This document shows positions 1 to 12,182 of a stretch of 64,000 nt of DNA, one piece after another. Each line of letters opens with the position of its first letter. Within the stretch, counting starts at the first letter, position 1. Below the pieces are notes generated by a model. That model was not told where the DNA came from, did no database searches, and saw only the letters and a program-made list of their open reading frames with translations. The stretch lies in assembly GCA_037957365.1 (NCBI GenBank), contig JARHVA010004250.1, positions 320,501-384,500 on the forward strand. Reading direction: 5' to 3'. Position numbers and translations under genes: made by a program. This stretch comes from Torreya grandis. Taxonomy: Eukaryota > Streptophyta > Pinopsida > Cupressales > Taxaceae.

Positions 1-230
1 TTAATAAGTATATAATTAATCCTACATATGTGTTGGATTGTAATGCTTTGAAGGTTCTGGATCATGGAGTGGTCATGGTAGAACTAATTAGAGTAATTGA
101 CACTCATAAAATTCATTTGAATAATAGAGAGATGTCACAATGCAAGGTCCTATAAGACTAATACTCTAAAGATAGTGCTACATGGGAGGACTATGATGAG
201 TACAAGTGGTTTCCATATTTATTTGCTTGA
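1..230 (+). pseudogene. 3' end of a Ty3/gypsy pol polyprotein (decayed)
   Basis: In the frame ending at the TGA at 228-230, the translation reads like the C-terminal tail of plant Ty3/gypsy integrases. It has LDHGVVMVELIRVIDTH, then LNNREMSQCKVL, two in-frame stops, and ATWEDYDEYKWFPYLFA. The 'LRNR...V.W.....ATWE....W...YP.LF' layout is the known end of chromodomain-type and related gypsy pol proteins. In such elements this tail follows the integrase core and may help target integration. The N-terminal part lies outside the window. The stops show it is non-functional. A PPT and LTR start follow directly, which supports the plus-strand orientation and the reading as a 3' end. Confidence 0.75.
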
Positions 231-326
231 TTTGATACTTTATACTATATTATTTTTCTCTTGAACAATTTTTTTAACTCAAAACTTATGTTTGAATAAG
301 AGTCATCTAGGATGATGACTAGATTT

Positions 327-337
327 AGGGGGGAGGA
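327..337 (+). promoter_or_regulatory. Polypurine tract next to a 3' LTR
   Basis: The purine run AGGGGGGAGGA is followed at once by TGTTACATCC, the expected PPT/LTR junction at the 3' end of a plus-strand gypsy element. It lies about 100 bases after the pol stop. Confidence 0.75.
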
Positions 338-559
338 TGTTACATCCTGATTAATTGTTAATGAAACTTACTTAATTATACATGAATATTTATAGTTGAT
401 AATTTGATTTTGTATTTATTAACTAAGCTTTGAAATATATGTTGTTATGAGATAGTGGGATATTACTTAGGTTACATGATTATATTGCTATGAGTTAGCT
501 ATAGTGTATATTCTTACATCATGATCATGTTTATTTATTATTTTAGTTATATATTTATG

Positions 560-562
<3 letters not shown>

Positions 563-619
<57 letters not shown>
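563..619. repeat. (TA)n microsatellite
   Basis: An uninterrupted TA dinucleotide run lies inside the LTR that starts at 338. Confidence 0.97.
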
Positions 620-623
<4 letters not shown>

Positions 624-1193
624 GTTATGCTATAACTACCTACTGGTTGTGAGTCTAACATAGGAAAACTCATTCCTCAAAATGTGACAGAGAGAGCATC
701 ATCAGAGATGGTGACATCGATGGAGATGTTGGAAGACAATAGAGAAATTTATTAGAACCCTATACACACCACATTAGTAATACATGTTAGATGCATAGTT
801 GAATGGTGAGCATAGCATGTTTTGATGTTATTTGCATTATCTAGTTATTTATACATGGTTAGTAGCATAGTTAAATGGTTATATGGATTTCATCTTACAT
901 GATTTGAATGTGTGATCATTAATGCTTTTATAAATGTGATTTGTGTAATTAGAGTAAATATGGATTTATTAATTAATGAATTTATCTTAGGTCCTTATGA
1001 CATTAGAGGTGCTAATTTAATTAGAAAATATATGGATTCTTTAAATTAAAAATAAAATATGATAATTAATATTTTGGAGGCAAAAATAAAAAAGAAGAAA
1101 ATAAAAATTGGAATGAGAAATTAGAAACATTTAAAATTAGGGAAAAAAATAAATATGTGGATATAAATAATAATAAAAAGGGGGAGGTGCACC

Positions 1194-1206
1194 ATATATA
1201 AAAAGG
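1194..1206 (+). promoter_or_regulatory. TATA-like promoter element in the LTR
   Basis: ATATATAAAAAGG is followed by a G/A-rich stretch, a common layout of U3/R promoters in plant LTRs. It is supported only by motif and position. Confidence 0.35.
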
Positions 1207-1330
1207 GAGAGGCACAAAGAATAGAGAAAGAAAAAGGAGAAGTATGACATAAGAGTGAAAAGGAGTATATATTATGAGAGAAGCATCACCAAGTAGGTGT
1301 AAATGTTTTGTGTAATCTTTAAACTTTTGT

Positions 1331-2418
1331 GTTATTTCATAGTATAATGAACTGGTTACATGCATATAGCTTTGAATGTTTATAGAAAACTAACTGGTGA
1401 AAATATTGAACTATACAAGAAAATGGACTAAACATAACATTAGAGAAGTATATTCAATAATCTCATGCAGCTTAGATACCATATCTCACTTGAATAAAAT
1501 TAGAGACTAGTAGAAACAAGTCATGATATCTCATGTGGAATAGAATTTCAAAACTAGTAAACCATGGGATAAATTATGATGCCAAAGCTATATGCATATA
1601 TTTAGTTAATATCAAATATAAATAAGGGGATTCAGATATAAATAATTGATATAAACTAATTAGGTATAATGATATAAATAACTAAGATGATTCAGATATA
1701 AATTATTGATATAAACTAATCAGGCATGCATGGTAATAGATATACCAAATGGATTATAAGTGTAGTTGTATTACCAATCAATTTTTTTTTAACAAAACTA
1801 GGAGTATGGTGATTTGATATAAATAATTTAGTTTGGTTTGCCAAAAATATAAACTAAGATACAGTCGATCTGATATGAATAGGTGGTCTAGTGTAAGTAA
1901 CTATAAACAACTTCTTCCAACTGCACAGTTTAAAATGGTGATCTGTAGGTGTAAGATAACCTTTGTGAAATAGATTTGTGTATAATACTTTATAGATCAA
2001 CTGAGTTATCATTTATTAAATTATTACACTATATAACATTTATGTGCTACATCCCTATGTATTTGTGTCATAATATAATTATTTTAGTAAACCACTAAGC
2101 TAAATGCTATTTCACTAGTCTTTACCTCGATGCATGATTTTATGGTCATATAAACTAGTGTGATCTTATAAGTTAACTATTAATAATTTTGATCTAGTTA
2201 TTATTATTTTATAATGGTATTTTAATGATCTAATTTATAACATATTATGATTTTATAATATTGATAACAATATAAGTTAGAGGTATTAATATTATCAAAT
2301 AACATTGTTTGAGTTATACTGGTATATAATATAAATAGTTTATTGATAAATATTCAATAATTATTTGATGGCTATATTAGCCTAATTAATGATCTTTTGA
2401 TATCAACATAAACATGCT
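1331..2418. other. AT-rich stretch without genes; one direct repeat
   Basis: No coding signal was seen. The notable structure is a direct repeat of about 36 bases built on GATTCAGATATAAAT..ATTGATATAAACTAAT, near 1628-1663 and again near 1690-1725. The stretch may still belong to the LTR starting at 338 or to its flank. Confidence 0.5.
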
Positions 2419-2618
2419 TATATATATATATATGTATATGTGTATGTGTATATATATATATGTATATGTATGTTTGTATATATATATATATATATACATA
2501 CATATATATATATATATATATACATATATATACATATACATATATATATATATACATATACATATACATATATATATATGTTTATATATATACACACACA
2601 CACATATATATATATACA

Positions 2619-2695
<77 letters not shown>
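2419..2695. repeat. Compound TA / TATACA / TATG microsatellite
   Basis: About 275 bases are almost pure alternating pyrimidine-purine sequence: TA runs mixed with TACA, TGTA and CACACA blocks. It opens long Tyr/Ile/His-only reading frames on both strands, which are artefacts of the repeat. Confidence 0.97.
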
Positions 2696-2697
<2 letters not shown>

Positions 2698-4590
2698 TCA
2701 ATGAGAGTTATGTTTATATATAAATTCTTATCAATAGAAACGATGGTAGATAGGCATAGGTATGACATATAACATATTTTTAATATTTTCATCATATGTA
2801 TTATATTTATTAAAAACTACAATATGCATAGGTATCTACTCAAACAATAATAAATACATCATATAATGATACTTGGTCAAATTTGGTGGATCACTCTATA
2901 CAAGCATATGTATTATGGAATTGATTAATAATACTAGATTGCTTAATGTTCATATAAAAATTACTTGTAAAATTGTTTATGGAAATAGTGTTGATTCATT
3001 ACACAAGTATATATAAAGTTATAAACATATCAATATCATAACTTTGACTAATCATGGAAATAATATATAACGCATGCATATTCTATCATTATTTTAGGAT
3101 AAGATTTATGATATGCATGAGATAACTTATCATATATATATATATATATGAAACAAAACACATAGTGTGGATATATTACTATAATATGCTACATATTAAT
3201 GAATTAATTAATAACATATTTAAGATAATATAGGTATACATATGCCTAAATACTTTATACATGTACATCAATGTGTTTACCTCTAATTATAGTTTCATTG
3301 GTGGTTTTAAACTATATTATAAATTTTTTTATAGTAAAATATTATATATGTGTGCATACCACCCTTGAAAGTACAATAAATGCTAGAATGGAATATTATA
3401 TGTCTCATGAAAACTGAGACCTTTTTTTATTATAACTAGTTATTTGAACATAAGCTTATGTGTTCATTAATTTATAACTACTTTATTATGATAGGTTGTG
3501 GTATTTAGTAGTTATGCTTAAGAACATTAGACTATGATAAGATGGGTTATAATAGGCTGCAGTATATTTAGAAACTACTTATAGTAAGTAGAAATTGTAG
3601 TTAAATATATATTATACTTTGATGTTATAAACTATATTTATTATTTATATTATTCATGTGATAGATACTATTATGAAATTAATTCATACATTTGATGAAA
3701 TAAATGTATGTATTTAGATTATTCCTATGCTTGTCATATTTTATGATTGTTAGTAATATGTAATATATATGAATATATTAGTTTTACTATGTTAACCAAA
3801 TCTTACATTACTGATATTGACTATGTAGTGATACATGTTTCACTAGCTTCCTTGCATCATAGTGCTAGATGAAGGTAATTTGGTCAAGTGGTGTATATAA
3901 ATTTGACTAATCATATAGATCATTAATTATTTGAAAACTTTTGCCAAAGCAATGATAGTGAGACATTGTCATTTTATGGGTATTATTTACATGTTTGTGT
4001 GATATCTTTATTAGAATGAGTTTCTTTATGATACACTGCATGTTTAGTTTTAGAAATGATACAACACACAAGTACCACCTTGTCTCTCTAGATTCCCTTT
4101 CCATCACTATATACTCATTCATGAAGGGAGGGCCATTCCCTAATGGGATTGTGTAGGATCAATGGTCAATAACTGGTGTGTAAAAGTGCTTGGATGATGC
4201 TCTCCCTCCCCACAATAGTACTTATTTGGAGACAACACTTGAGATTTACATAGATACTAGAGTATGGGGAACTTATGCTCTATGGAACCATGTATCTTAT
4301 ATATGAACATTTTACTATATTTATTATTTAAAAATTATCATGATGAGCTATAATTACTTATTATACATTGACAGTAGTGCGTGTATGTTTGTACCATCTA
4401 TGGCTAGATATTTGTAATTATGATGTGTTTCTTATGATGATAGTGATCAATAATGTATGATGTTGTGTGCTTTATTTACAGTCTTTATATTTATATTATT
4501 TTATATAGTCACTAATTATATTCTCATGGTGTAATATAATTAAACTATATGTTGTTTTAAATTAAAAAGTCATGTATTTCTAGGTAGATC
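2696..4590. other. AT-rich stretch without recognisable features
   Basis: I see no coding signal, LTR boundary or long repeat. There is a short TA run near 3134-3149. This is probably old, unrecognisable repeat DNA. Confidence 0.5.
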
Positions 4591-4607
4591 CAAGTGGGGA
4601 TGTTACA
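4591..4607 (+). other. Possible second PPT/LTR junction
   Basis: CAAGTGGGGATGTTACA resembles the junction at 327-344: a G-rich purine run, then TGTTACA. No pol tail is readable upstream, so this is a weak call. It could be a chance match or the end of a much-decayed relative. Confidence 0.25.
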
Positions 4608-4924
4608 ATAAAATAACTAAAAATAATTACAATGTGCACATAGGTACTTGGAGGATATAAAAAATCTGATCTACTGTAAACTAACCAATAAAAGGGCTAT
4701 ATAAACAAATTCATTTACTAGTTGTAAAAAATAGTTATCCTTTATTACTAATCTAGAATACTTCTCCTGTTTGATAGAAACCAATAAAAGGTGGATAAAG
4801 ATAGATTTTCAACAAATGGATGATATGCTTCGCTAAGAACATAGAAAAAATCACTTACCCAATATATTTGAATGAAAGTTAAACTATCTTTTAGTGGATG
4901 AGTAAGATAATTTTATTATATATA

Positions 4925-5720
4925 ATGCTCAATTTATGCTCTAAATTAAGCACAATATGTGATGGCTCTTCCTTGTTGGCTTATAACCAATACAAATACT
5001 TGATTGGGCACCCTCTTGTCAAGAGAAGGTTTAAGCAATCATAATTTCCATCCCTTATTCATTGTGTTTCTTCATCATTATATTTATTGGGATGCTCCTT
5101 TTCTAGTGGCTCTTTTGGAAATATAGCCACTTCAACCTAAAATTACTATAAATCATGGGATGTTTCTTTAGGAGATAGTTTGGTGTTAAGGCTTGAACAA
5201 AATTATTGTAGATCATCCCAAAAGGAGTCTTCTTCTATATATTTTTAACTCTTCTACATGAGAGGCCTAATTATAGCTTCATGAATAACTTCCTCTTCTT
5301 TCATACTATATTGAAGCTCATTTCACCAAGAGAGTACCTCATCATCTTACCCTTGTGCACTACCTTGCTCCTCTAGTTGATTAGATTCATCCTATTTTTG
5401 TAATATATCTAAAATTTATGATTTAGTGGCACAAAGAGGGATTAAAATGATAATTTCCTCATCATACTCACTTGAAATATCCTCCTCTTACAAATTTTCT
5501 TCACTTAACTTCCATACAATTGGTCCTCCTTTGAAAAGGGAGATGGTGGGAGGGAAATAAGATTTAATTGGTGAAGTAGGAATGGACTTAACAAGATTAG
5601 GCATAATAAAATCATAATTATTGGTCTAATAGGCTTTCCATGACTACACTTGAGGTTTTTGAGGAGGAATGGGCATGATATCCTTCAAGGAAGGGGGCCT
5701 TTAAAACATAGAACCTTAAA
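4925..5720 (-). pseudogene. Decayed gag-like ORF of element F
   Basis: On the minus strand, one main frame stays protein-like for about 260 codons with roughly a dozen stops. A Pro/Ser-rich part (NLVKSIPTSPIKSYFPPTIS) is followed by acidic stretches (ISSEYDEEIIILIPLC, MKEEEVIHEAIIRP) and a C-terminal part containing FPKEPLEKEHPNKYNDEE. I recognise no named domain. Its position downstream of a primer-binding site (6525-6535) and LTR on the same strand suggests gag or a gag-linked ORF. No protease or RT follows to the left, so the element is truncated near 4.6-4.9 kb. It could instead be an unrelated ORF of the same repeat. The product assignment is inference. Confidence 0.4.
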
Positions 5721-6524
5721 ATCAAGGGATTTACTTGAAATCATATAAGATTTGTATTACTTGAAGTTATGGAATTTAAATTTATAAAGTTCCTACCTCA
5801 TAAGATGGGCTAAAAGAATAGGGGGATCTTACTTGAATCTAAGAAAGAGAGGAGTGGATGTAGTTGTCTATGATTAAATTTATCCTATATGCACAAGCAA
5901 TTAGTGCCTCTGCTCTTCTTTGGTTACGATCTACCTAGCCAAGCACTCTTATTCATATGTGTGTTGTCCCATCACCTCTTATTAATGAATGTAAGATTTA
6001 TGTGTAAGTTTTTCCTAATATTCTCTTTCAATCTCCCTCAACTATCTCTGGAAATCTAGACATAAATCATTAATACTCTTTTGAGGCTGATTAGGATGGT
6101 AATACTATGGATTGGGAGCAAGGTAGACTTATTGAAGATAGATGTAGGTGAGAATAGGATGCCAAGAATTGTAAACTAAGGTGGGAGGGAGGAAATTATT
6201 ATGAAAATGAATATATATTAATATGATAGGGCTATTTAGGATAAAACCAACAACATTTTTAGTCTGATATGGAAGGTATGAAGGCATAGAAAATGTATTT
6301 TGACAAGGATGAGGGGAAGGACATAGTTTTTATGATATCTTGACATATTAGAACATAAAATAGTGAATAATTAGGTCTACCTTTTAAATAATAATAACAT
6401 ACCATTATAATCACCATATGATTATATTAATTCAAAAGAATGTAAAAGACCAAGAATATCACCTAAATACCAATCTTTGATAATCTTTAAAGACTTAGAC
6501 TGCTTAAACTAGTAGATTTCATCT
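5721..6524 (-). other. Leader / 5' gag region of element F, unreadable
   Basis: Between the PBS and the readable gag-like ORF there are only short protein-like pieces on the minus strand in more than one frame. I see no domain. Confidence 0.35.
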
Positions 6525-6535
6525 TTGGAGTCACC
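6525..6535 (-). promoter_or_regulatory. Primer-binding site of element F
   Basis: On the minus strand TGGTGACTCCA starts directly after a CA dinucleotide (complement of 6536-6537). This is the normal LTR-CA/TGG... PBS arrangement. Element E has the same TGGTGACTCCA at 52,943. In plants, TGGCGACTCC-type sites prime Tat/Ogre-like elements. I do not name the tRNA. Confidence 0.6.
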
Positions 6536-7341
6536 ATGGTGTTGAAGAGGTTTCCTTGAATGGAAATATACACTTAAGAACACACCAAAATACTTTAATG
6601 GATGATGTAAGGATCATTAAATTGTGTCTCATCAAGCATGCCAAAAACTATTGTTGCATAAAATTTACACCGATTGAATTGGAGGAGTTAGTTTATTAGA
6701 ACAATGGGAAAATACCCAAGGTTTTGGGACCCTTTCTCTCATTGGGATGAACCTCTAGAGAAGGTTGACTTCCTTTTATTTGAGGTATATCTAGTTAAGA
6801 CTAGTGCATATACCTAAAGAGTAGAAATGTAAATCTACCATTAATCTAAACCTAAAATTTTGAGTTAAAAGGGATAGAGAAGGTAAGAGAGTAATAAATT
6901 AATGAAGGTTGATGCACCAGGAATAGAGAGAGTGCTCCTACTACCTCAGTGAACACACTAAAAATTATTGAGACTTAGATAATATCACACAGACTTCACC
7001 AAGGACACTCCAAATGCATAAGTATTTTATATAGATGCATGGGAACATAGTGAAGCATTGAGAGGGATGAAGTTTATCCATAGACAAAGATTACATAGAC
7101 CTGAGTGCACATAAAATAAAAACTACAAATGAATTCTACGTTCTACATAGAGGTGTTTGGAATGGACAATAATGAGAGGAATGAACATTACCCATAGACA
7201 AAGATTAATAAATAAAAATAACACATAGAATACAAGAATAATGAAGGGAGGTGAAATCAAATTTCATTAAAATTAAAGGCTCAAACAATAGAGGTGCTCC
7301 TAGAGGGAAAATTTTAACATCATTTCTGTGATAAAAAGCGC

Positions 7342-7353
7342 CTCCCTTTATAA
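7342..7353 (-). promoter_or_regulatory. TATA box in LTR of element F
   Basis: The minus-strand sequence TATAAAGGGAGG is upstream of the PBS on the same strand and is the best promoter candidate in the LTR. Confidence 0.4.
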
Positions 7354-7849
7354 TGATAAATTTACTTGCTTATATAGGTAATTAGAAAGCTCATGATCAT
7401 TACTCAACCTCACCCACTATTAGAGTAGTTACAATATTAAAATAATGATTGGAAGAGTGGTTGAGACATATTTGAAAAAGTAAAGTGTTCCCATGCTATT
7501 CATTTGATAAGTGATACCTAATGTTAGTAGTCACCTTTGCATTAAAGTTTGTAGACTTATCAAATCAATACATTGCTCTAGCTGCAACATTAACCAATTT
7601 TAATCATATATTTTTCCAGTTTTAAATTAACATCAATAAAAATATGGAGAAAATATATTTATAATGTAACTAGTAGCATCAAAAATGAAGTTTTAGATCA
7701 AAATATATGGCTAAAACCCAACATGCAGTCACATCAACACCTTTAGAACATCGAAAAATGTAAAATCACAAAGCAAGATATGAACAAAACCCATCATATC
7801 TTATATTATAGAAAAATATTGAAAATTTACTCAGAAGAGTATTTTTAAT

Positions 7850-8700
7850 TTTTTTTAAATGATCAAATTAGATCCTATGAACTACCCTTTGAGTGTCTTT
7901 TGGTGAAAATTTGGTTGTGATAAAACTTCCTAGGAGGGTCACTTCACACCATCATAACTTTTCACTGGAAATTCTAAAAACTATGAAACTAATTAAATTA
8001 CCTTATCATGACATTATGGTACTACCATAAAAAATTTATGTAATTTATACTTCATTTGGTTATGAAAAAATGGGATTCAAAAGTGCACACTGGACATATT
8101 TAACAACTAAGAGAGGAGAAAATGACTAAGTAAAAATTAATGTAGAAGCTAATTTTGATGGCTATGTATTCTACATATTATACTTAATATTTATTCAATA
8201 TATTTACCATTTCACTGTAATTATATTTTTATACCACCGTGAGGAATTTGGATAATATTTTACCTCCTTTACCCCTTAAAAATGAGATTGAAATGTGCGC
8301 ACTGGCCAAATATAAAAACTAGAAACATAAAAATTTGTTCAAGTAAAAATCAGCTCAAAATCCAATTTTAAACTCCACATAGTTTTTATGTGGGAGCCAA
8401 TTTTATTGAAATTTATTTAATTTTACATTTTTAACACATTTGGATATCATCATGATAAATTTTAAGATGATTTGACTTCATTTGGAGCTACAAAAATGTG
8501 TTTGAAAAGTGTTGTACAAGCCGATTTAGTAATTGGAAAGACAAAAATATGTGCAATGGGGAGTGTAATTATTTGAAAATAACTTCACAATTATACTCCC
8601 TCACATTTTACTACCATTTTACAAGTTTTTAAATAGAAATAAATTCCTAAAAATCATTGTGCAAGCTGATTTGGTGCAAATAGTTTTGATTTTTCCACAG
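7850..8700 (-). repeat. Degenerate ~210-bp tandem repeat inside LTR F
   Basis: Recurring phrases such as AAAATG.GATT.AAA.GTGCNCACTGG and later TGTACAAGCCGATTT / TGTGCAAGCTGATTT are spaced by roughly 150-215 bases, suggesting four diverged units. Confidence 0.45.
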
Positions 8701-8989
8701 GAGATCAAGGTGAATTAAAGATTCAATTAGAACCATAATCTATAATAAGAGTAAAATAATGAAAGTAAGTTATTTTATTATCATACTTTGAATGTGAACT
8801 TTCATATTGACCCATATAGGAGGAGCCGAAATCATTTCCTTTAACTAATGGCCAATGAGTTACCAAGTGTGGATTATTTAAAACCATATGCTCAAATTCA
8901 TCATGATCGTTAGGCTTGATTTATGTATTGAATTATAGGAATTGAATTATTTCCACATTTTATTCCTATTATTTCCCCATCCAGTGGTA

Positions 8990-9480
8990 CTTGAGACAAG
9001 TTTTCATCAAAGGACACATTTTTCTCTTGAATTTTTTCTTGATCTAAAAGTGCATTAGAAAGGTTTTTAGTTATGAATCTCACTGTTTGATTTTTATTTT
9101 TACTATGGGAATTTTCCTAATCCCTAAAGTAGGATATAATTTATAAATTATACATGAATAATTTTTTATGATCACCAATATGGATGCCTTCTCTTAATCC
9201 CATGAATTCAACAATAGATTCTTCTTTTTCAAATGTATCATGAATGAGATCCTGATCTTGTTGGTCTAATGCAATAAGATTGAGATAATGGAGTGTGATG
9301 TAAATGGTAGGAACAATAGAAATAGTGATAACATAATGGGTGTATAATATTATAGTATTGGTAAGCTCATCATAAATACTATAAAAAGACTTTGTATTTT
9401 TATTTAAAACATCATCTTTTACCACACATGTTAGATCCTTTAGGCGATAAGTGGGTACAACCTTGGAATTGTATCTAAGA
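8990..9480 (-). pseudogene. Element A pol: protease-RT linker, truncated before the RT
   Basis: A 94-codon minus-strand open stretch ends with DQQDQDLIHDTFEKEESIVE and FMGLREGIHIGD. These acidic phrases resemble the linker in front of the RT of Tat-type gypsy pol. The same place in element B (22.5-23.5 kb) is also acidic. The RT fingers should follow to the left, but the sequence instead runs into the outer end of LTR F, so A was cut off here, either by the F insertion or by deletion. The piece can only be a fossil. Confidence 0.55.
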
Positions 9481-9984
9481 CCTTATTTATTAGAATGTTT
9501 TATAGGTATAATATGTTATATTCTAATTTTTATTTTTCATTGAGTTATTTGCCTTTGTAAGTATTATGGGCTATGATTTTATTTCGAACAAGGTATTCTT
9601 TACTTATAAACAAGGAGATAAATCCTCATTGTATAGCCATGAATCATCTTCTAGATTAAAATATTCTTAACTAAAACCCTTTATTGGAACAAATGGTAGG
9701 ATTTTATATAAGATAAGATGTTTTACCTTTTTTATACCACTCCATCTTGGACTAGCCATAGAACTTCCATAATCTAGGTAATTTGGCAATATGAAATGCA
9801 TCATTGAACTTATATGTACCAAGAAATTTTCATGAATATTAGAATGATATGAATTAGTGAGGGGAATGATGAGTTATAGGAAGAATAAATGAGAGTATCA
9901 ATATCTATATAGTTGGAATTGGGTGGATCAGACATGTCTTGCTTATCTTTTTTTAATAGGCTGAGCAATACTAGGATAATAAGT

Positions 9985-10420
9985 ATATTAACTCCCTTCT
10001 GCTTATAAATGTTTAAAATATTGATAGTGTTTAAAATATATAGGAATACTCAAATCCATGCCATCATGCATAAACATTGTACATTTATGATGTCTGGAAG
10101 GCACTACATGCATATTGTGAATCCACACATGACAAAGAAGAAGATTATATGGCAAATTAAGGTCAATGACATGATAAAGGGTGATATGAATAATGCATCC
10201 ATCTTGAATAGGAAAAGAAATGGTTATTATTAATTTTTTCTCTATGTTATCGCACCCCTTAATTGTAATGGCATAATTTTTTAAATCTACTAAAGTATAT
10301 CCTAGTCATATAACTAGCTTTAGTGGAATAATGTTAAGACCTGATCCATTATCTATCAGTACCCTCTTGATATTATTATGGGTAATTGTAACCTCAATGT
10401 ATAGAGAATTAGTGTAATAA
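9985..10420 (-). pseudogene. Element A aspartic protease
   Basis: On the minus strand the frame reads VLIDNGSGLNIIPLKLV, then ITIKGCDNIEKK, then YHVIDLNLPYNLLLCHVWIHNMHVVPS. This is the retropepsin-like fold of plant gypsy elements: a catalytic D-S/T-G-like triad (here DNGS, the 'IDNGSSLNI' variant typical of Tat-like proteases) and the C-terminal 'YNLLLGRPWIH' motif (here LLCHVWIH). The gene would have cleaved Gag-Pol. It is homologous in layout to the protease of element B (24.06-24.34 kb). Few stops occur within the domain, but its flanks are broken. Confidence 0.8.
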
Positions 10421-11559
10421 GGCCCAAGTGATGATATATGAATTTAATCAAATTTTAATTGTGGATCAAGATATAAATGTCCCACAAATTCATGAAATTT
10501 ATCCAGTGTAATATTGTTGGGCACTTGATACTGGCTCAAAAGTTTATTTAATGTATCCTTATGTAACTGAGAAGTACATAACATGTCCAAAATGGAAATT
10601 TATTCTAGTATTTTATTTAGTTAATCCACAATATCATATTACTTTTTGACATGATGTATATTCTTGGATTTAGACTAATTTTGAGTAGGAGAAGAACTAG
10701 AAGGTGGATTTTGAATATGTATTTGAATGGTAATCTTTGAACATCAAGTTAGAATAGAACAATCTGAAATTAGGATATAAATTATAGAATGTGAAGCATA
10801 TTAGATATATCTTGGAATAATCAATTGAGGACAAGAATAATGAGATGGAGGAAATCCTAAGATGGACCTAATCCTAGAATTGAGGGATTTGCTTACTTAT
10901 AATTATTGGAATAAGAATAGGTATTTATGGTAATGGTTATAACATGATATTACATGACATGGCCCATTATATTGTAATCATAGTGATTGTCATAGTAGTC
11001 AACATTATTAGCCTAAGACTCCTGATTTTGTTTACAACTATTACTTACCCTTTACTCATTTTGATCAATATTATACCATGGGATTGGATTTTTGTATATT
11101 CCCATATTTTAATTAGTGTTAGCGGATGATGCATTATTCAAATTTATTCATCCTCTATCATTTTAATCTTATATAGTATGTCAAAGTTGTACACACCTAT
11201 GAGTGGTATGTACTTTAATTCTATGATATTCATAATACTCATTATCCCTATACCAATTGGTTTAGGTTGAGATTCATAAAAAGGCTTAATGTTCAAACAT
11301 CTAATCGAGTTTTCACCCATAAGTTTTTAGAACACATTCTCAATATGTTCCCCCATTTTGTAAAATTGATGTCGATCAAACTACCCTCTTGGAGGAGGCT
11401 ACTAAGGTGTCTTATATACAAGTGGTGCTTGAACTATTTCAACATGCCATGTCTCTATAACACCATTAATAACTATATTTTTATTGTGATTAGAAGGTTT
11501 TATATTATCTACCACATTTATTGGATTTAGTGGAATATTAGTTTTGAGTGATGTTGATT
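10421..11559 (-). other. Element A gag C-terminus / linker, unreadable
   Basis: Only short protein-like minus-strand stretches remain, some rich in Asn/Tyr/Gly codons. No zinc knuckle is recognisable. Confidence 0.35.
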
Positions 11560-12182
11560 TTTATTTTGATTATGATTCTTATTGGAAGATTGACTTTAAG
11601 ACTGATTTAAAGAATATGTATTAATCAATCCTTTATCTATAAATTCTCTCTCTATTTTAACCCATTTTATAATAACATCATCAAAGTTATTTGTAAATTG
11701 TCATCTAAGATTGATCATAAGATCTGAATTCATATTTTTTAGGAAGATATTTTAATAATTTAGTATCTGGTAGTTTATGTGGGCATATACTAGCTAATGT
11801 GTGCTATATAAATTAAAATAGGCGACAAAACTTTCACCTCCCTTTTGTTTGATAAACTTCTCAGATAAGTCATTAAAATATGGAACATAATTCTTTGGAA
11901 GATGTGTGAACCACTCTAATGTAGGTCCATCCAAAGTCCATGAGAAAAATGAATTAGGATGTTGATATCATAACTAACCTCTTGGCAAGCCATAAGAAAA
12001 AAGCTTAGATGCTCCCTTGGATCTCCTTTTCCTTTATATTTATCAAAATTTAGAATATCAAAGTGAGATGACAAAGGTATATTGAAAATACTAGAATAAA
12101 ATGGATATGAACATATATGATCCATCTTGTAATTTTGGTTTTTATTATCAACTTGTAATCCTAATATGGTATATTTGATCAC
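11560..12182 (-). pseudogene. Element A gag (retrotransposon capsid region)
   Basis: A minus-strand ORF contains KGKGDPREHLSFFLMACQEV. After a frameshift it continues with TLEWFTHLPKNYVPYFNDL, SEKFIKQKGGESFVAYF and, later, KWVKIEREFIDKGLI. This is the Retrotrans_gag pattern: 'GDP..HL..F..AC', a 'LEWF..LP..S...W.DL...F' block and a 'ESF..YF' block. Gag forms the virus-like particle. The frameshift and several stops make it a pseudogene. The KGKGDP block is shared with element B (25.6-25.9 kb), placing A and B in one family. Confidence 0.8.

Larger units (their letters stand above)
338..1330 (+). repeat. 3' LTR (start clear, right end unresolved)
   Basis: The LTR starts with TGTTACATCC right after the PPT. 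It contains a (TA)n microsatellite (563-619) and a TATA-like box with a purine-rich stretch downstream (from about 1194), as expected for U3 and R. I cannot fix the right end because no second copy of this LTR is in the window. The 1330 limit is a guess beyond the TATA region, and the LTR could extend further. Confidence 0.5.
6536..8800 (-). repeat. 5' LTR of element F (right end approximate)
   Basis: The inner end is set by the PBS. On the minus strand a TATA box with a GC-richer downstream part (TATAAAGGGAGG, complement of 7342-7353) lies about 0.8 kb before the PBS, as in a U3-R-U5 layout. The outer half (about 7.85-8.70 kb) contains degenerate repeats of roughly 210 bases marked by GTGCACACTGG-like words near 8082, 8296, 8507 and 8655. 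A shorter duplication, CCATAGACAAAGATTA, occurs near 7078 and 7194. The right end cannot be fixed, because the pol remains of element A begin by about 9.0 kb. Confidence 0.5.

Noticed and set aside
1066..1365. 99-codon minus-strand hydrophobic reading frame
   Set aside because: It lies antisense to the LTR promoter region and is Phe/Leu/Tyr-rich owing to the A/G-rich plus strand. No signal-peptide-like start or homology is recognisable.
2372..2795. Several long overlapping reading frames on both strands
   Set aside because: They encode only Tyr/Ile/His/Thr/Val repeats of the TA/TACA microsatellite and have no gene-like content.
10009..10233. 74-codon plus-strand reading frame
   Set aside because: It is the antisense shadow of the element A protease, which reads clearly on the minus strand.
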